NCBI GenBank assembly: GCA_947450325.1
Contig: CANFUT010000026.1
Span: forward strand, 1 to 64,000
DNA: 64,000 nucleotides
Source: Flavobacteriia bacterium
GTDB taxonomy: Bacteria > Bacteroidota > Bacteroidia > Flavobacteriales_D > Crocinitomicaceae
Direction of reading: 5' to 3'
Under the pieces are notes generated by a model that saw only the letters and a list, made by a program, of their open reading frames with translations, was not told the origin of the DNA and searched no databases. How positions within the stretch are numbered: the stretch's first letter is position 1; each line of letters begins with the position of its first letter. Of this stretch, positions 1 to 7,204 are shown in pieces. The position numbers and the translations under genes are program-made.

Positions 1-110
1 ACGCTTCGGCGGAATCATTTAATGCAAAAATAAAAGCTTTCAGAGCTCAATTTAGAGGAGTCAGAAATGTTGGATTCTTTTTATTTAGATTAACCCAAAT
101 TTATGCTTGA
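1..110 (+). CDS. Transposase, C-terminal fragment (DDE, ISL3/ISAon1-like), truncated by window start
   Basis: Reading from base 3, the frame gives 35 residues ending at TGA 108-110. They include SAESFNAKIKAFRAQFRG and end RNVGFFLFRLTQIYA. This basic tail, with its ESFNAKIK and FR.QFRG.R elements, is what I recognise as the end of DDE transposases of the ISL3/ISAon1 group common in Bacteroidota. The catalytic core is off the window, so whether the enzyme is intact cannot be judged. The frame is too short and too close to the edge to be found by a start-to-stop search. Confidence 0.7.
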   Translation, partial: ASAESFNAKIKAFRAQFRGVRNVGFFLFRLTQIYA

Positions 111-143
111 TTTTCTGTGAAGTCCACAGAATTTTGACATGAT
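1..143 (+). mobile_element. Right end of an insertion sequence (ISL3/ISAon1-like), cut by the window edge
   Basis: The first 110 bases encode the C-terminus of a transposase. They are followed by a short inverted repeat, TCTGTG (114-119) and CACAGA (125-130), and a tail reading GACATGATCC near 136-145 that could be the terminal repeat. The other end and any target duplication lie outside the window, so the exact boundary at about 143 is a guess. The element sits only a few bases past the stop of the convergent membrane protein at 150-551. Confidence 0.55.
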
Positions 144-149
144 CCGTTA

Positions 150-551
150 CTATTTTGATTTTTCAAGTGCAATTCTCAAACAAAGAAATGCAGAAATGAA
201 AGTTAATGGCGTAAAAATATAAGTTTCTAAAGTCATTTTTGCAAAAAGGTTTCCAATGGTATTCAGTGCGAAAATCACTACAAAAATGTATAGAATTACT
301 TGAATGATTTTTGGATTGACGTGCCATCGAACGATTTTACATTTGATTAAAATGGCAGAAAACAAAATGACATTTATCAAAACTGATACACTTTCAAACT
401 GATACATTTGAGTGTCATTCTCTATTTTCCCAGCCCAAACAATCGTGTAAGGAATGATTTTCAACATCACTAAAAAGTGAAAAATAAAAACGGTTGAAAG
501 CAAGGTCAACAAAAAAGATAGCGCAAATTTATAGGGGATTTTTTGGATCAT
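150..551 (-). CDS. Small integral membrane protein, unknown function
   Basis: This is a 133-residue protein with about four hydrophobic helices (near residues 8-32, 50-68, 82-102 and 108-126) joined by short basic loops, so it sits in the inner membrane. I recognise no family motif. It starts with ATG 12 bases after the stop of the glycosyltransferase on the same strand, and so is probably the last gene of a three-gene unit with the flippase-like protein and glycosyltransferase. Its stop lies next to the insertion sequence end at the window edge, so the original downstream context may have been altered by that insertion. Confidence 0.75.
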   Translation of the reverse strand: MIQKIPYKFALSFLLTLLSTVFIFHFLVMLKIIPYTIVWAGKIENDTQMYQFESVSVLINVILFSAILIKCKIVRWHVNPKIIQVILYIFVVIFALNTIGNLFAKMTLETYIFTPLTFISAFLCLRIALEKSK

Positions 552-563
552 CTTATTCTAATT

Positions 564-1646
564 TTAAATACTTCTTCCTTTCCATTCAGGTTCATAAAAT
601 AAAGTCATCACCAAAATCATCAACATGTAAATGGGATAAATCATGGAGAATATTGGAATAAATAATCCCAACCAAGCGCGTTTTAAAATGCGTAAATAGG
701 GAAAAATCAACAAGCCATCGAGTAAAATTTTCCAATAAAATAGAATCGTTAATTGATTCCATGTGGCATCTGTTAAAAACATCAACCAAAATCCAAGGTG
801 GTAAATCAATCCAAAAATCGCTAAATAATTGGCAAATCGATCTCCCACTTTTTTGGATTTTCCAATCCATCTCAAACGCTGATTAATGATTCCTTCCCAG
901 GTTGTTGGAATGGGCGTTTTTACTTGTAAATCAGGATTCAAAGCCAATTCAATCGATTTTTTATGATTTTTGAAATCGAGCAATAAAAAGGAATCATCGC
1001 CACTAGCGACATCTGCATGGTCGTCGAAAGAATCAATTTCTTCAAAAATCTCCTTGTTGAACAGCAAATTGGCACCATTGGCAGCGATAGGTTTTGTATG
1101 GCCAGAAATTGCGGTATTCAAAGCATTTAAATATTGGAAATCCATTTCAAAAAAGAATTGTTTCAAATTTTTTCCGGGCATCGAAACGGGCAAAATCAAT
1201 AAATCTGAAAGTGGAGTTTTCGCCAATTGTCGAAAGAAATTTGGATTGACCACAATATCAGCATCCCAAGTCAAAATGAATTCGCCCATGGCATCTGAAA
1301 TCCCAGCTCTTAATGCGGTTTTCTTGCCTTCATCACCTGGCGCTAAATTGATCAGGGAAGTTTTAAACGGAACATTCAATTCGTTGAAACATGGTTTGAA
1401 ATCGTCCTCAGAATGATCGTTGACAAAAATAATTTCTCTCGGAAAAACGACCAATTTATTGAGAGATTGAATCAAGTTCGGCAAGTTAGTCACTTCATTT
1501 CTAAATGGAATAACGACTGAAATGTCCTCGATTTTAAAAAACTTGCGCTTTTCTTGGTAATTTTTGTTCCATTGCCAGCGAATCCAAAAACCGAAAAGGC
1601 AGAAAATTGAAAATGCACTAAAAATGATCATGTATAACCAAATCAT
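564..1646 (-). CDS. Glycosyltransferase family 2, membrane-associated
   Basis: The protein has 360 residues. A short N-terminal membrane helix (residues 3-22) is followed by a GT-A domain that opens with VVIPFRNEVTNLPNLI. It continues with the nucleotide-binding VNDHSEDD, the acidic WDADIVV (DxD-type metal site) and a QRLRWIGK motif, the Q/RxxRW box typical of processive or membrane GT2 enzymes. Two to three hydrophobic helices close the C-terminus. It transfers a sugar from a nucleotide-sugar to a lipid or polysaccharide acceptor at the inner membrane; the acceptor is unknown. It overlaps the upstream flippase-like gene by 4 bases (ATGA), so the two are translationally coupled and probably act on one lipid-linked product. 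Confidence 0.88.
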   Translation of the reverse strand: MIWLYMIIFSAFSIFCLFGFWIRWQWNKNYQEKRKFFKIEDISVVIPFRNEVTNLPNLIQSLNKLVVFPREIIFVNDHSEDDFKPCFNELNVPFKTSLINLAPGDEGKKTALRAGISDAMGEFILTWDADIVVNPNFFRQLAKTPLSDLLILPVSMPGKNLKQFFFEMDFQYLNALNTAISGHTKPIAANGANLLFNKEIFEEIDSFDDHADVASGDDSFLLLDFKNHKKSIELALNPDLQVKTPIPTTWEGIINQRLRWIGKSKKVGDRFANYLAIFGLIYHLGFWLMFLTDATWNQLTILFYWKILLDGLLIFPYLRILKRAWLGLFIPIFSMIYPIYMLMILVMTLFYEPEWKGRSI

Positions 1647-2584
1647 AGTCTTTTCGAATTATTCGTTTTTAAAAATGGAATTCCAACTGCTGCTGGAACA
1701 GCTTGATTGATGACCCAAAGTGCGACTGATGCAAATAAAATCAATGCCGGATTTGAGGTTAATGGCGCTAAAATCCACAGTGCCATCGATTCGCGAATAA
1801 TTAATTTTCCGAACCAAAGCGATGGAATCAATGTTGCCCAAAAGAAAATTTGCCAAATCCAACCCAACCAATTTATTTGTATTTCAATTCCAAATGCATC
1901 TAGCAACAACCAATATTGTAGCGCAAAGACGAAGTGTCTAAAACAGCTCAAAATTAACAGTTTCAATCTGAAAAAGCTATTTTTTTGCATCAAAGGTGCG
2001 ATTCGTTTGATGTGTTTGTTCTCTTTTATAAACTGAAATGGTACTTTTTCAAATTTGAAATAAAGCAAAGTCAAAATCGAAAATCCAATAATTGATGCCA
2101 ATAAAAATGAATCTTCAGACCAACTGAAATCTTTACTAGGGATTCCTAACCAAATGATTCCCAGTATTCCAAAAAGTATACTTGCCAGAAATTGTGCTGC
2201 ATTTGAAAAAAGTGTCAGCAAAATAATCGAAGGTCGTTCTCTGCGTTGAAAATAAAACATTCGCCCTAAAAAGTTGCCAACCATGTTCGGCGTCAACAAT
2301 CCTGTTATGATTCCAGCCAGAAATGCTTTTAATTTGATTTCTCGATTGGTATTGGTCGCAGTAAAATCCAAAACCACATTCCATTTCAGAAATTCGATTC
2401 CCCAATTGAGGAAAACAAGTACAACGACAAGTGCGAATTCCAGCGGATTTTCAATCGAAATTTCATTCCATTTTGACCAATCAATTCGTTTGATTTGATT
2501 AGAAAATAACCAAATTAATGCAAAAAATAATAAGATTTTAAGCAAAAATGTAAAAATTCGTATATTTTTCTTAGTTTTGAACAC
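1643..2584 (-). CDS. Flippase-like membrane protein (lysylphosphatidylglycerol synthase TM domain family, UPF0104)
   Basis: This polytopic inner-membrane protein of about 313 residues has roughly eight helices. It carries features of the LPG_synthase_TM/UPF0104 family: the [12 protein letters not shown] segment (family pattern PG..GE..R) and an ending [12 protein letters not shown]. Such proteins accompany glycosyltransferases and are thought to move or modify lipid-linked intermediates; the substrate here is unknown. The frame is open back to 2674, but that would overlap ruvC by about 75 bases, so I place the start at GTG 2582-2584 (a TTG at about codon 12 is another option). It is head-to-head with ruvC with almost no spacer, and is followed by a GT2 gene overlapping by 4 bases. 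Confidence 0.78.
   Translation of the reverse strand: MFKTKKNIRIFTFLLKILLFFALIWLFSNQIKRIDWSKWNEISIENPLEFALVVVLVFLNWGIEFLKWNVVLDFTATNTNREIKLKAFLAGIITGLLTPNMVGNFLGRMFYFQRRERPSIILLTLFSNAAQFLASILFGILGIIWLGIPSKDFSWSEDSFLLASIIGFSILTLLYFKFEKVPFQFIKENKHIKRIAPLMQKNSFFRLKLLILSCFRHFVFALQYWLLLDAFGIEIQINWLGWIWQIFFWATLIPSLWFGKLIIRESMALWILAPLTSNPALILFASVALWVINQAVPAAVGIPFLKTNNSKRL
2572..2579 (+). promoter_or_regulatory. Bacteroidota -7 box (TAGTTTTG) for ruvC
   Basis: This is an exact TAnnTTTG match ending 20 bases before the ruvC ATG at 2600. With the usual spacing, transcription would begin near 2583 and leave a leader of about 17 bases. No clear -33 TTTG is visible. Confidence 0.55.
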
Positions 2585-2599
2585 TTGAAGAATGAAATA

Positions 2600-3154
2600 A
2601 TGGTTGAAGATAAAATAATTCTTGGAATTGACCCCGGAACTTCTGTCATGGGATATGGAATAATTCATATTCAAGGCAAAAAATTGGTTTTATTGAACTT
2701 TGGAATCATTCAATTATCCAAAATCGCTGGTCATCCTGATAAGTTGAAACGCATTTTTGATCGTTTAGACGGATTGATAGGCGAGTACAAACCTGACGAA
2801 ATGGCGATTGAAGCGCCGTTCTTCGGGAAAAATGTGCAATCGATGATGAAATTAGGCCGCGCTCAAGGTGTTGCCATCGCAGCTGCTTTGAAAAACAATG
2901 TGCCTTTTGAAGAATACACACCGCGAAGAATCAAGCAAGCCATCACAGGAAACGGAAATTCTTCCAAGGAACAAGTCGCCGCAATGCTTCAATCTTTGCT
3001 GAATTTTGAGGAAATGCCCAAATACCTCGATGCTACCGATGGATTAGGAGTTGCAGTTTGTCACCATTTCTCCAAAGGAATCGGAGAGCACAACAAAGCC
3101 GGAGGAAATTCCTGGGCTTCTTTCGTGAAGAATAATCCAGGGAGGAAGATATAG
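2600..3154 (+). CDS. ruvC: Holliday junction endonuclease RuvC
   Basis: RuvC is the nuclease that resolves Holliday junctions with RuvAB during recombinational repair. The 184-residue protein has the RNase H-like fold signatures: [12 protein letters not shown] (Asp11), AIEAPFF (Glu71) and [11 protein letters not shown] (Asp144, Asp147). These four acidic residues form the two-metal site. The middle has the expected KLGRAQGV and YTPRRIKQ segments. Length is normal for the family. The frame is open from a TTG at 2585, but ATG 2600 fits both the family N-terminus and the promoter box. ruvA and ruvB are not in the window. The C-terminal tail after residue 160 is basic and probably disordered. Confidence 0.96.
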   Translation: MVEDKIILGIDPGTSVMGYGIIHIQGKKLVLLNFGIIQLSKIAGHPDKLKRIFDRLDGLIGEYKPDEMAIEAPFFGKNVQSMMKLGRAQGVAIAAALKNNVPFEEYTPRRIKQAITGNGNSSKEQVAAMLQSLLNFEEMPKYLDATDGLGVAVCHHFSKGIGEHNKAGGNSWASFVKNNPGRKI

Positions 3155-3172
3155 TTTTGTGGAGACTCAAGA

Positions 3173-3259
3173 CGATAGACCGAAGATAAAAGACTTTTAA
3201 ATTTGCGTAACAATAGATCTAAAGTCTTCAGTCTAATGTCTAATATCTAATGTCTAATA
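3173..3259. repeat. GTCT/AGAC-rich repeat between convergent genes, containing an exact 14-bp tandem pair
   Basis: TCTAATGTCTAATA occurs twice in tandem (3232-3245 and 3246-3259). Upstream, the same motif runs in the opposite sense (TAGAC at 3176-3180, AAGACTTT at 3190-3197) and can pair with AAAGTCTT at 3221-3228 and GTCTA at 3231-3235, giving an imperfect hairpin. It lies between the stops of ruvC and the DUF4296 gene, so it could serve as a two-way terminator. A similar GTCT-rich tract lies at 45355-45383. Confidence 0.6.
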
Positions 3260-3272
3260 GCGAAGCGGGTCT

Positions 3273-3617
3273 TCACTGCAGGTGATTCAATTTCCAATTC
3301 AACGAATCCTGCACTTCAGTGTAAATCGATTGCATTTCGTCTTGGCGTGAACCGTAATAGCTGACAGATTCATCAAATCTTTTGAAGCTGATGTGGTATT
3401 TTTTCAAAATGGCGTCGCCAGATTTGCGCATGACTTTTTCGTTGACATGCAACAACGGATATTTTGTGGTGATGTATGATTCCAAAACTGTCAATTCTTC
3501 GATCACCAAAACCATCGAATCTCTGGGAATTAAATTTTCTGGCTCGTCAAACCGTTTTACTTCAGTTTTACATGAAGCAAAAAATAAAATCAATGAAATG
3601 AATGCTATAATTTTCAT
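3273..3617 (-). CDS. DUF4296 lipoprotein
   Basis: The protein has 114 residues. A lipoprotein signal (MKIIAFISLILFFASC, lipid Cys at 16) is followed by the DUF4296 domain, recognisable from EPENLIPRDSMVLVIEEL, where the domain typically starts P..LI....M..IL.D. Bacteroidota genomes often hold this small periplasm-facing lipoprotein beside pyrC and a polyprenol-phosphate glycosyltransferase, as here; its biochemical role is unknown. Its ATG overlaps the pyrC stop (4 bases), so it is the last gene of that unit. Six predicted helices and no enzymatic motif suggest a structural or chaperone-like role, but that is inference only. Confidence 0.85.
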   Translation of the reverse strand: MKIIAFISLILFFASCKTEVKRFDEPENLIPRDSMVLVIEELTVLESYITTKYPLLHVNEKVMRKSGDAILKKYHISFKRFDESVSYYGSRQDEMQSIYTEVQDSLNWKLNHLQ

Positions 3618-4951
3618 TTATTGAATGTTAGTCTTTTTCCAAAAAGATCGGTTCTTACTTTTTCGCCATCATAGACCAAATTTCCATTGACAAAAGTACC
3701 TGCGATTTTATGTGAAAAATTCGTCCCTTCAAATGGCGACCAACCGCAGTGATATAGGATATTTGATTTTGAAACCGTTATATTTTCATTTGGGTCGACA
3801 ACTACTAAATCTGCGTAATAACCTTCTCTAATGAAACCGCGTTCTTCCAATTGAAAGCAAATCGCTGGTGCATGAGCCATTTTTTCTACCACTTTTTCAA
3901 CTGAGATTATACCATCTTTGGCTTTTTCGAGCATCGCCAACAAAGCGTGTTGAACCAATGGGCCACCAGATGGAGCGTTGAAATAAGTTCCGTTTTTTTC
4001 ATCAATTGTGTGTGGAGCATGGTCAGTTGCAACAATATCAATTTTATTGTTTAATAAACCTTGCCATATCGCCAAGCGGTCTTCTTCAGTTTTCACTGCA
4101 GGATTCCATTTGATCAAAGCGCCTTTGGTTTTGTAGTCTTGATCGTTGAACCACAAATGGTGCACGCAAGCTTCTGAAGTGATTCTTTTTTGCTCCAATG
4201 GGATTGAATTGTCGAATAAATCAACTTCAATTCCTGTTGAAATATGCAAAATATGTAAACGTGTGTTGTATTTTTTTGCCAAATTTGACGCAAAAGACGA
4301 GGAAATGTAGCAAGCTTCCGCTGAGCGAATCAAAGGATGCATTTGCATTGGAACATTTTCTCCGTATTTCTCCCTGTAAATTTCAGTGTTTCTTCTAATT
4401 GTCGCTTCATCTTCACAATGTGTTGCAATCAATAAAGGAACTTGAGAAAATAATCTTTCTAAAGTTTCAGAGCGATCGACTAACATATTTCCAGTAGAAG
4501 AACCCATGAAAATTTTCACACCGCAAACATTTTTACCATCTGTTCTCAATACTTCTTCCAAATTATCGTTGGAAGCGCCCATGAAAAATGAATAATTTGC
4601 AGGAGAATTTTGGCTTGCGATATCGTATTTATCTTGTAATAATTTCTGAGTCAATGCATTAGGGACGGTGTTTGGCATTTCCATGAAAGAAGTGATTCCA
4701 CCAGCAACAGCCGCACGCGATTCAGATTGGATATTTCCTTTGTGTGTCAAGCCTGGTTCGCGGAAATGCACTTGGTCGTCGATGCAACCTGGTAACAACC
4801 ATTTTCCTTCTAAATCAATTACTTCCATGTTTTCAGAAGCAGCAATATTTGAATCGATGCGTGCAATTCTTTCGTTTTCAATCAAAACATCTGCGAAAAA
4901 TGATTTCCCTTCGTTGAAAACTTTGGCACCTTTCAGTAATTTTGATTTCAT
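3614..4951 (-). CDS. pyrC: Dihydroorotase
   Basis: Dihydroorotase is the third step of de novo pyrimidine synthesis, closing carbamoyl-aspartate to dihydroorotate in the cytoplasm. The 445-residue amidohydrolase has PGCIDDQVHFREPGLTHKG near residues 54-72, VKIFMG with the Lys that is carbamylated in this fold, THCEDE, HILHIS and the late IVATDHAPHT containing the catalytic Asp. The first metal motif reads DDQVH where most amidohydrolases have DxHxH, so one histidine is Gln; I have the impression that this is normal in the Bacteroidota class I enzymes. It follows the glycosyltransferase gene by 28 bases and overlaps the DUF4296 gene by 4. Confidence 0.92.
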   Translation of the reverse strand: MKSKLLKGAKVFNEGKSFFADVLIENERIARIDSNIAASENMEVIDLEGKWLLPGCIDDQVHFREPGLTHKGNIQSESRAAVAGGITSFMEMPNTVPNALTQKLLQDKYDIASQNSPANYSFFMGASNDNLEEVLRTDGKNVCGVKIFMGSSTGNMLVDRSETLERLFSQVPLLIATHCEDEATIRRNTEIYREKYGENVPMQMHPLIRSAEACYISSSFASNLAKKYNTRLHILHISTGIEVDLFDNSIPLEQKRITSEACVHHLWFNDQDYKTKGALIKWNPAVKTEEDRLAIWQGLLNNKIDIVATDHAPHTIDEKNGTYFNAPSGGPLVQHALLAMLEKAKDGIISVEKVVEKMAHAPAICFQLEERGFIREGYYADLVVVDPNENITVSKSNILYHCGWSPFEGTNFSHKIAGTFVNGNLVYDGEKVRTDLFGKRLTFNK

Positions 4952-4979
4952 AAATTATTGATTTAGATAGATTTGATTC

Positions 4980-5693
4980 TTATAACTTCATACGCAACAT
5001 CAACCAAACACCAAAAAAAGCTTCTTTGAAAATCCCAGAGCTCATTTTGGATTCTCCATAAAGTCTATCTACAAAAGTGATTGGCACTTCGATGATCTTG
5101 AATCCATGTTTTTTTGCAGCATATTTCATACAAATTTGAAAAGCGTAGCCTTTAAAAGGAATGTTGTCTAGTTGCACTTTTTCAAGGACGCTTCTATGGT
5201 AGCAAATAAAACCTGCAGTAGTATCTTTGATGCCAATCCACAAAATCATTCGCACATAAATCGATGCGAAATACGACATGAGAATCCTATCAAATGGCCA
5301 ATTCGAAACTTTTCCACCTTTACAATACCTTGATCCAATGCTCAATTGCCCTTTTCCACCGTCGATGGCGTTCAAAAGTCTGGCTAAATCGTCAGGATTG
5401 TGCGAAAAGTCGCAATCCATCTCAAAAACATATTCATAGCCGTTTCTCAATGACCATTTGAAACCATGAATGTAAGCGGTTCCTAGTCCTTGTTTTCCAG
5501 CGCGTTTTTCTATGTGTAATCGATCTTTGTAAGTTTCTTGAAGTCGCTCAACAATGGAAGCAGTTCCATCAGGAGAACCATCGTCGACAATCAAAATGTG
5601 AAATTGCTCAGGATAGTTCATCACTTGATGAATCATCTTTTCTACATTTTCACTTTCATTGTAAGTGGGAATTATTACAACACTTTTCGGCAC
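4980..5693 (-). CDS. Polyprenol-phosphate mannosyl/glycosyltransferase (Dpm1-like, GT2)
   Basis: The enzyme transfers a hexose from a nucleotide-sugar to polyprenyl phosphate at the cytoplasmic membrane face. Motifs are VVIIPTYNESENV, ILIVDDGSPDGT, the acidic MDCDFSHNPDD and SRYCKGG, followed by the DTTAGFICY block typical of Dpm1. It has no transmembrane tail, like the soluble class. The longest frame starts at TTG 5738 and would add a strange MILILILIL leader, but that TTG is part of a TAnnTTTG promoter box (5736-5743). I therefore start at GTG 5691-5693, just before the conserved VVIIPTYNE, giving 237 residues. It probably heads a unit with pyrC and the DUF4296 gene. Confidence 0.85.
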   Translation of the reverse strand: MPKSVVIIPTYNESENVEKMIHQVMNYPEQFHILIVDDGSPDGTASIVERLQETYKDRLHIEKRAGKQGLGTAYIHGFKWSLRNGYEYVFEMDCDFSHNPDDLARLLNAIDGGKGQLSIGSRYCKGGKVSNWPFDRILMSYFASIYVRMILWIGIKDTTAGFICYHRSVLEKVQLDNIPFKGYAFQICMKYAAKKHGFKIIEVPITFVDRLYGESKMSSGIFKEAFFGVWLMLRMKL

Positions 5694-5735
5694 TTTTCTA
5701 GTTTTGGGTACTAAAATAAGGATTAATATTAAAAT

Positions 5736-5743
5736 CAAATATA
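5736..5743 (-). promoter_or_regulatory. Bacteroidota -7 box (TATATTTG) for the Dpm1-like gene
   Basis: This is an exact TAnnTTTG on the minus strand. It predicts a start near 5732 and a leader of about 39 bases to the GTG at 5693. It overlaps the upstream TTG codon, which argues against that codon being the translation start. Confidence 0.5.
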
Positions 5744-5750
5744 TGATTGA

Positions 5751-5766
5751 GTGAGATAAATCTCAC
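5751..5766. promoter_or_regulatory. Perfect short inverted repeat GTGAGAT-AA-ATCTCAC, possible operator
   Basis: Two perfect 7-base arms are separated by AA, 8 bases upstream of the -7 box of the Dpm1-like, pyrC and DUF4296 unit. The symmetry and the position, where a -33 element should be, suit a dimeric regulator site. The spacer is too short for a good RNA hairpin. No regulator is identified. Confidence 0.35.
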
Positions 5767-5842
5767 ATAACAAATATTAACGCATTTTTAAGCGAATAGT
5801 TGTTTGAACGGAGTCAATTATTTATTCTAAAGAAACTGAATT

Positions 5843-6325
5843 TTATTTTTCAATTTCCTTCATTGCATCCAAAATCAAATCAAATTCATAGCCTTTCGAA
5901 GCCAAATATCGTTGCGTTCTGGTTTGAATTTGCCAATTTTCTTCCTTGGCTTTTTTTTCTTTCATTTTGCGCTCAGCCAATCTTTTCAACGTATTCCAAT
6001 ATTCATCGGGATCAATTTCTTGCATTCCTTTTTTGATAGAATAATCTGAAATTCGCTTTTGCTTCAAATGCTGCTTGATTTTATTTCTACCCCAATTTTT
6101 GATTCTAAATTTTCCAGAAACAAATGCTCGTGCAAAACGCTCCTCGTCGATGAATCTGTTCGAAATTAAATCCGCAATGATTTGACTTCGTTCAGTTTCG
6201 GTGAATTTCCAAGTAATTAGTTTTTGTTCAACTTCAAACTGACAACGCTCTTGATACGCACACCAAGCTTCCATTTTGGCTTTGGCCTCTAAAAACGAAG
6301 GAATGTAAGGTGTTTGCGGTTTCAT
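5843..6325 (-). CDS. recX: Regulatory protein RecX
   Basis: RecX binds RecA filaments and modulates recombination. The 160-residue, all-helical, basic protein shows the family's three-helix repeats: the W..TETERSQIIADLISNRFIDEERFARAFVSGKFRIKNWGRNKI block, which matches the RecX core L...GFIDD.RFA..F...K....G...I, followed by LKQKRISDYSIKKGM. It starts one base after the stop of the EamA gene, so it belongs to the ribD-eamA-recX unit. Nothing in the sequence suggests SOS control; no LexA box was looked for beyond simple inspection. Confidence 0.88.
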   Translation of the reverse strand: MKPQTPYIPSFLEAKAKMEAWCAYQERCQFEVEQKLITWKFTETERSQIIADLISNRFIDEERFARAFVSGKFRIKNWGRNKIKQHLKQKRISDYSIKKGMQEIDPDEYWNTLKRLAERKMKEKKAKEENWQIQTRTQRYLASKGYEFDLILDAMKEIEK

Positions 6326-7204
6326 TTATTTCAAAGATGCTAAATAAAGTAAAACAATAGCGGCGATTGAAGCAGTTAAACCAATGATTTTTAATTTATT
6401 GAAATTCTCTTTGAATCCCAAAAAACCAATGATTGCTGCGAGCAAAACCACTGAAACATTGCAAATCGCCAAAACGGTTGAATCATTCCAACCGGTCGTT
6501 GAATAGGAGAGAAGCAACAAATAAATCGAAAAGTAATTCGGAATTCCCAAGCAAATTCCTGCTACTATATTTTTAAATGCGAAAGTGCGTTTTTTGCGAA
6601 TCAAATCGATAATCAAAACCGACAAACCAAAAAGTCCAGCGATTCCGAAAGAAACGGCGCTAAATAGGGAGGAAGGAATGAATTTTTGGTGATAATTTTG
6701 CACGTAATTCAGTAAGAAATCTAAAATTCCACTGCCAAGAAATAAAACGATTAGTAGCCATAAAACCGTTTTTTCTTTCGTTTCATTTCCTACTTTACTT
6801 GGCCAAGACATGGCTAAGACGCCCACAATGGCGAAAATAATTCCAAGGATTTTGAAGAGTGAAAGTGATTCATTGTAGGCAAAAATCATCAGACACATCG
6901 TCATCGCCATGCTCATTTTGACAGAAACAGAGGTGATGGCCATGCCGTTTTTTTGTGAACTGATTCCAATCGCGAGAAATAAAGCGATTAACAAAAATCC
7001 ACTTAAAATTGCGAAAGGAAACCACGAAGGATTGTCGATTGCTTCTTGTTTGAAATCTTTGCCATAAAGCAAAAATCCACAAGTTAATGCAGTGAAATAA
7101 TTAAAAACAATGGCTTGAAAAGTATCAATCCCATATTTCGGGAAAAGTCTGAACAAGATAAATATAAATGCAGAGGATAAAATCCCGATAATCAATGGAA
7201 TCAT
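6326..7204 (-). CDS. EamA-family (DMT) transporter
   Basis: The inner-membrane protein has 292 residues and about ten hydrophobic helices arranged as two five-helix repeats (EamA domains at roughly 4-140 and 150-288). The gene starts inside the stop codon of ribD (TAATG) and recX begins immediately after it, so it is co-transcribed with both. Drug/metabolite transporters of this type export or import small metabolites. Next to ribD a flavin or riboflavin-related substrate is imaginable, but nothing in the sequence proves that. The length and helix number are those of a complete protein. Confidence 0.85.
   Translation of the reverse strand: MIPLIIGILSSAFIFILFRLFPKYGIDTFQAIVFNYFTALTCGFLLYGKDFKQEAIDNPSWFPFAILSGFLLIALFLAIGISSQKNGMAITSVSVKMSMAMTMCLMIFAYNESLSLFKILGIIFAIVGVLAMSWPSKVGNETKEKTVLWLLIVLFLGSGILDFLLNYVQNYHQKFIPSSLFSAVSFGIAGLFGLSVLIIDLIRKKRTFAFKNIVAGICLGIPNYFSIYLLLLSYSTTGWNDSTVLAICNVSVVLLAAIIGFLGFKENFNKLKIIGLTASIAAIVLLYLASLK

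Noticed and set aside
970-1416. 148-codon open frame on the plus strand inside the glycosyltransferase gene
   Set aside because: It is the antisense of a gene with clear GT2 motifs, has no family resemblance and low-complexity Ser/Lys content.
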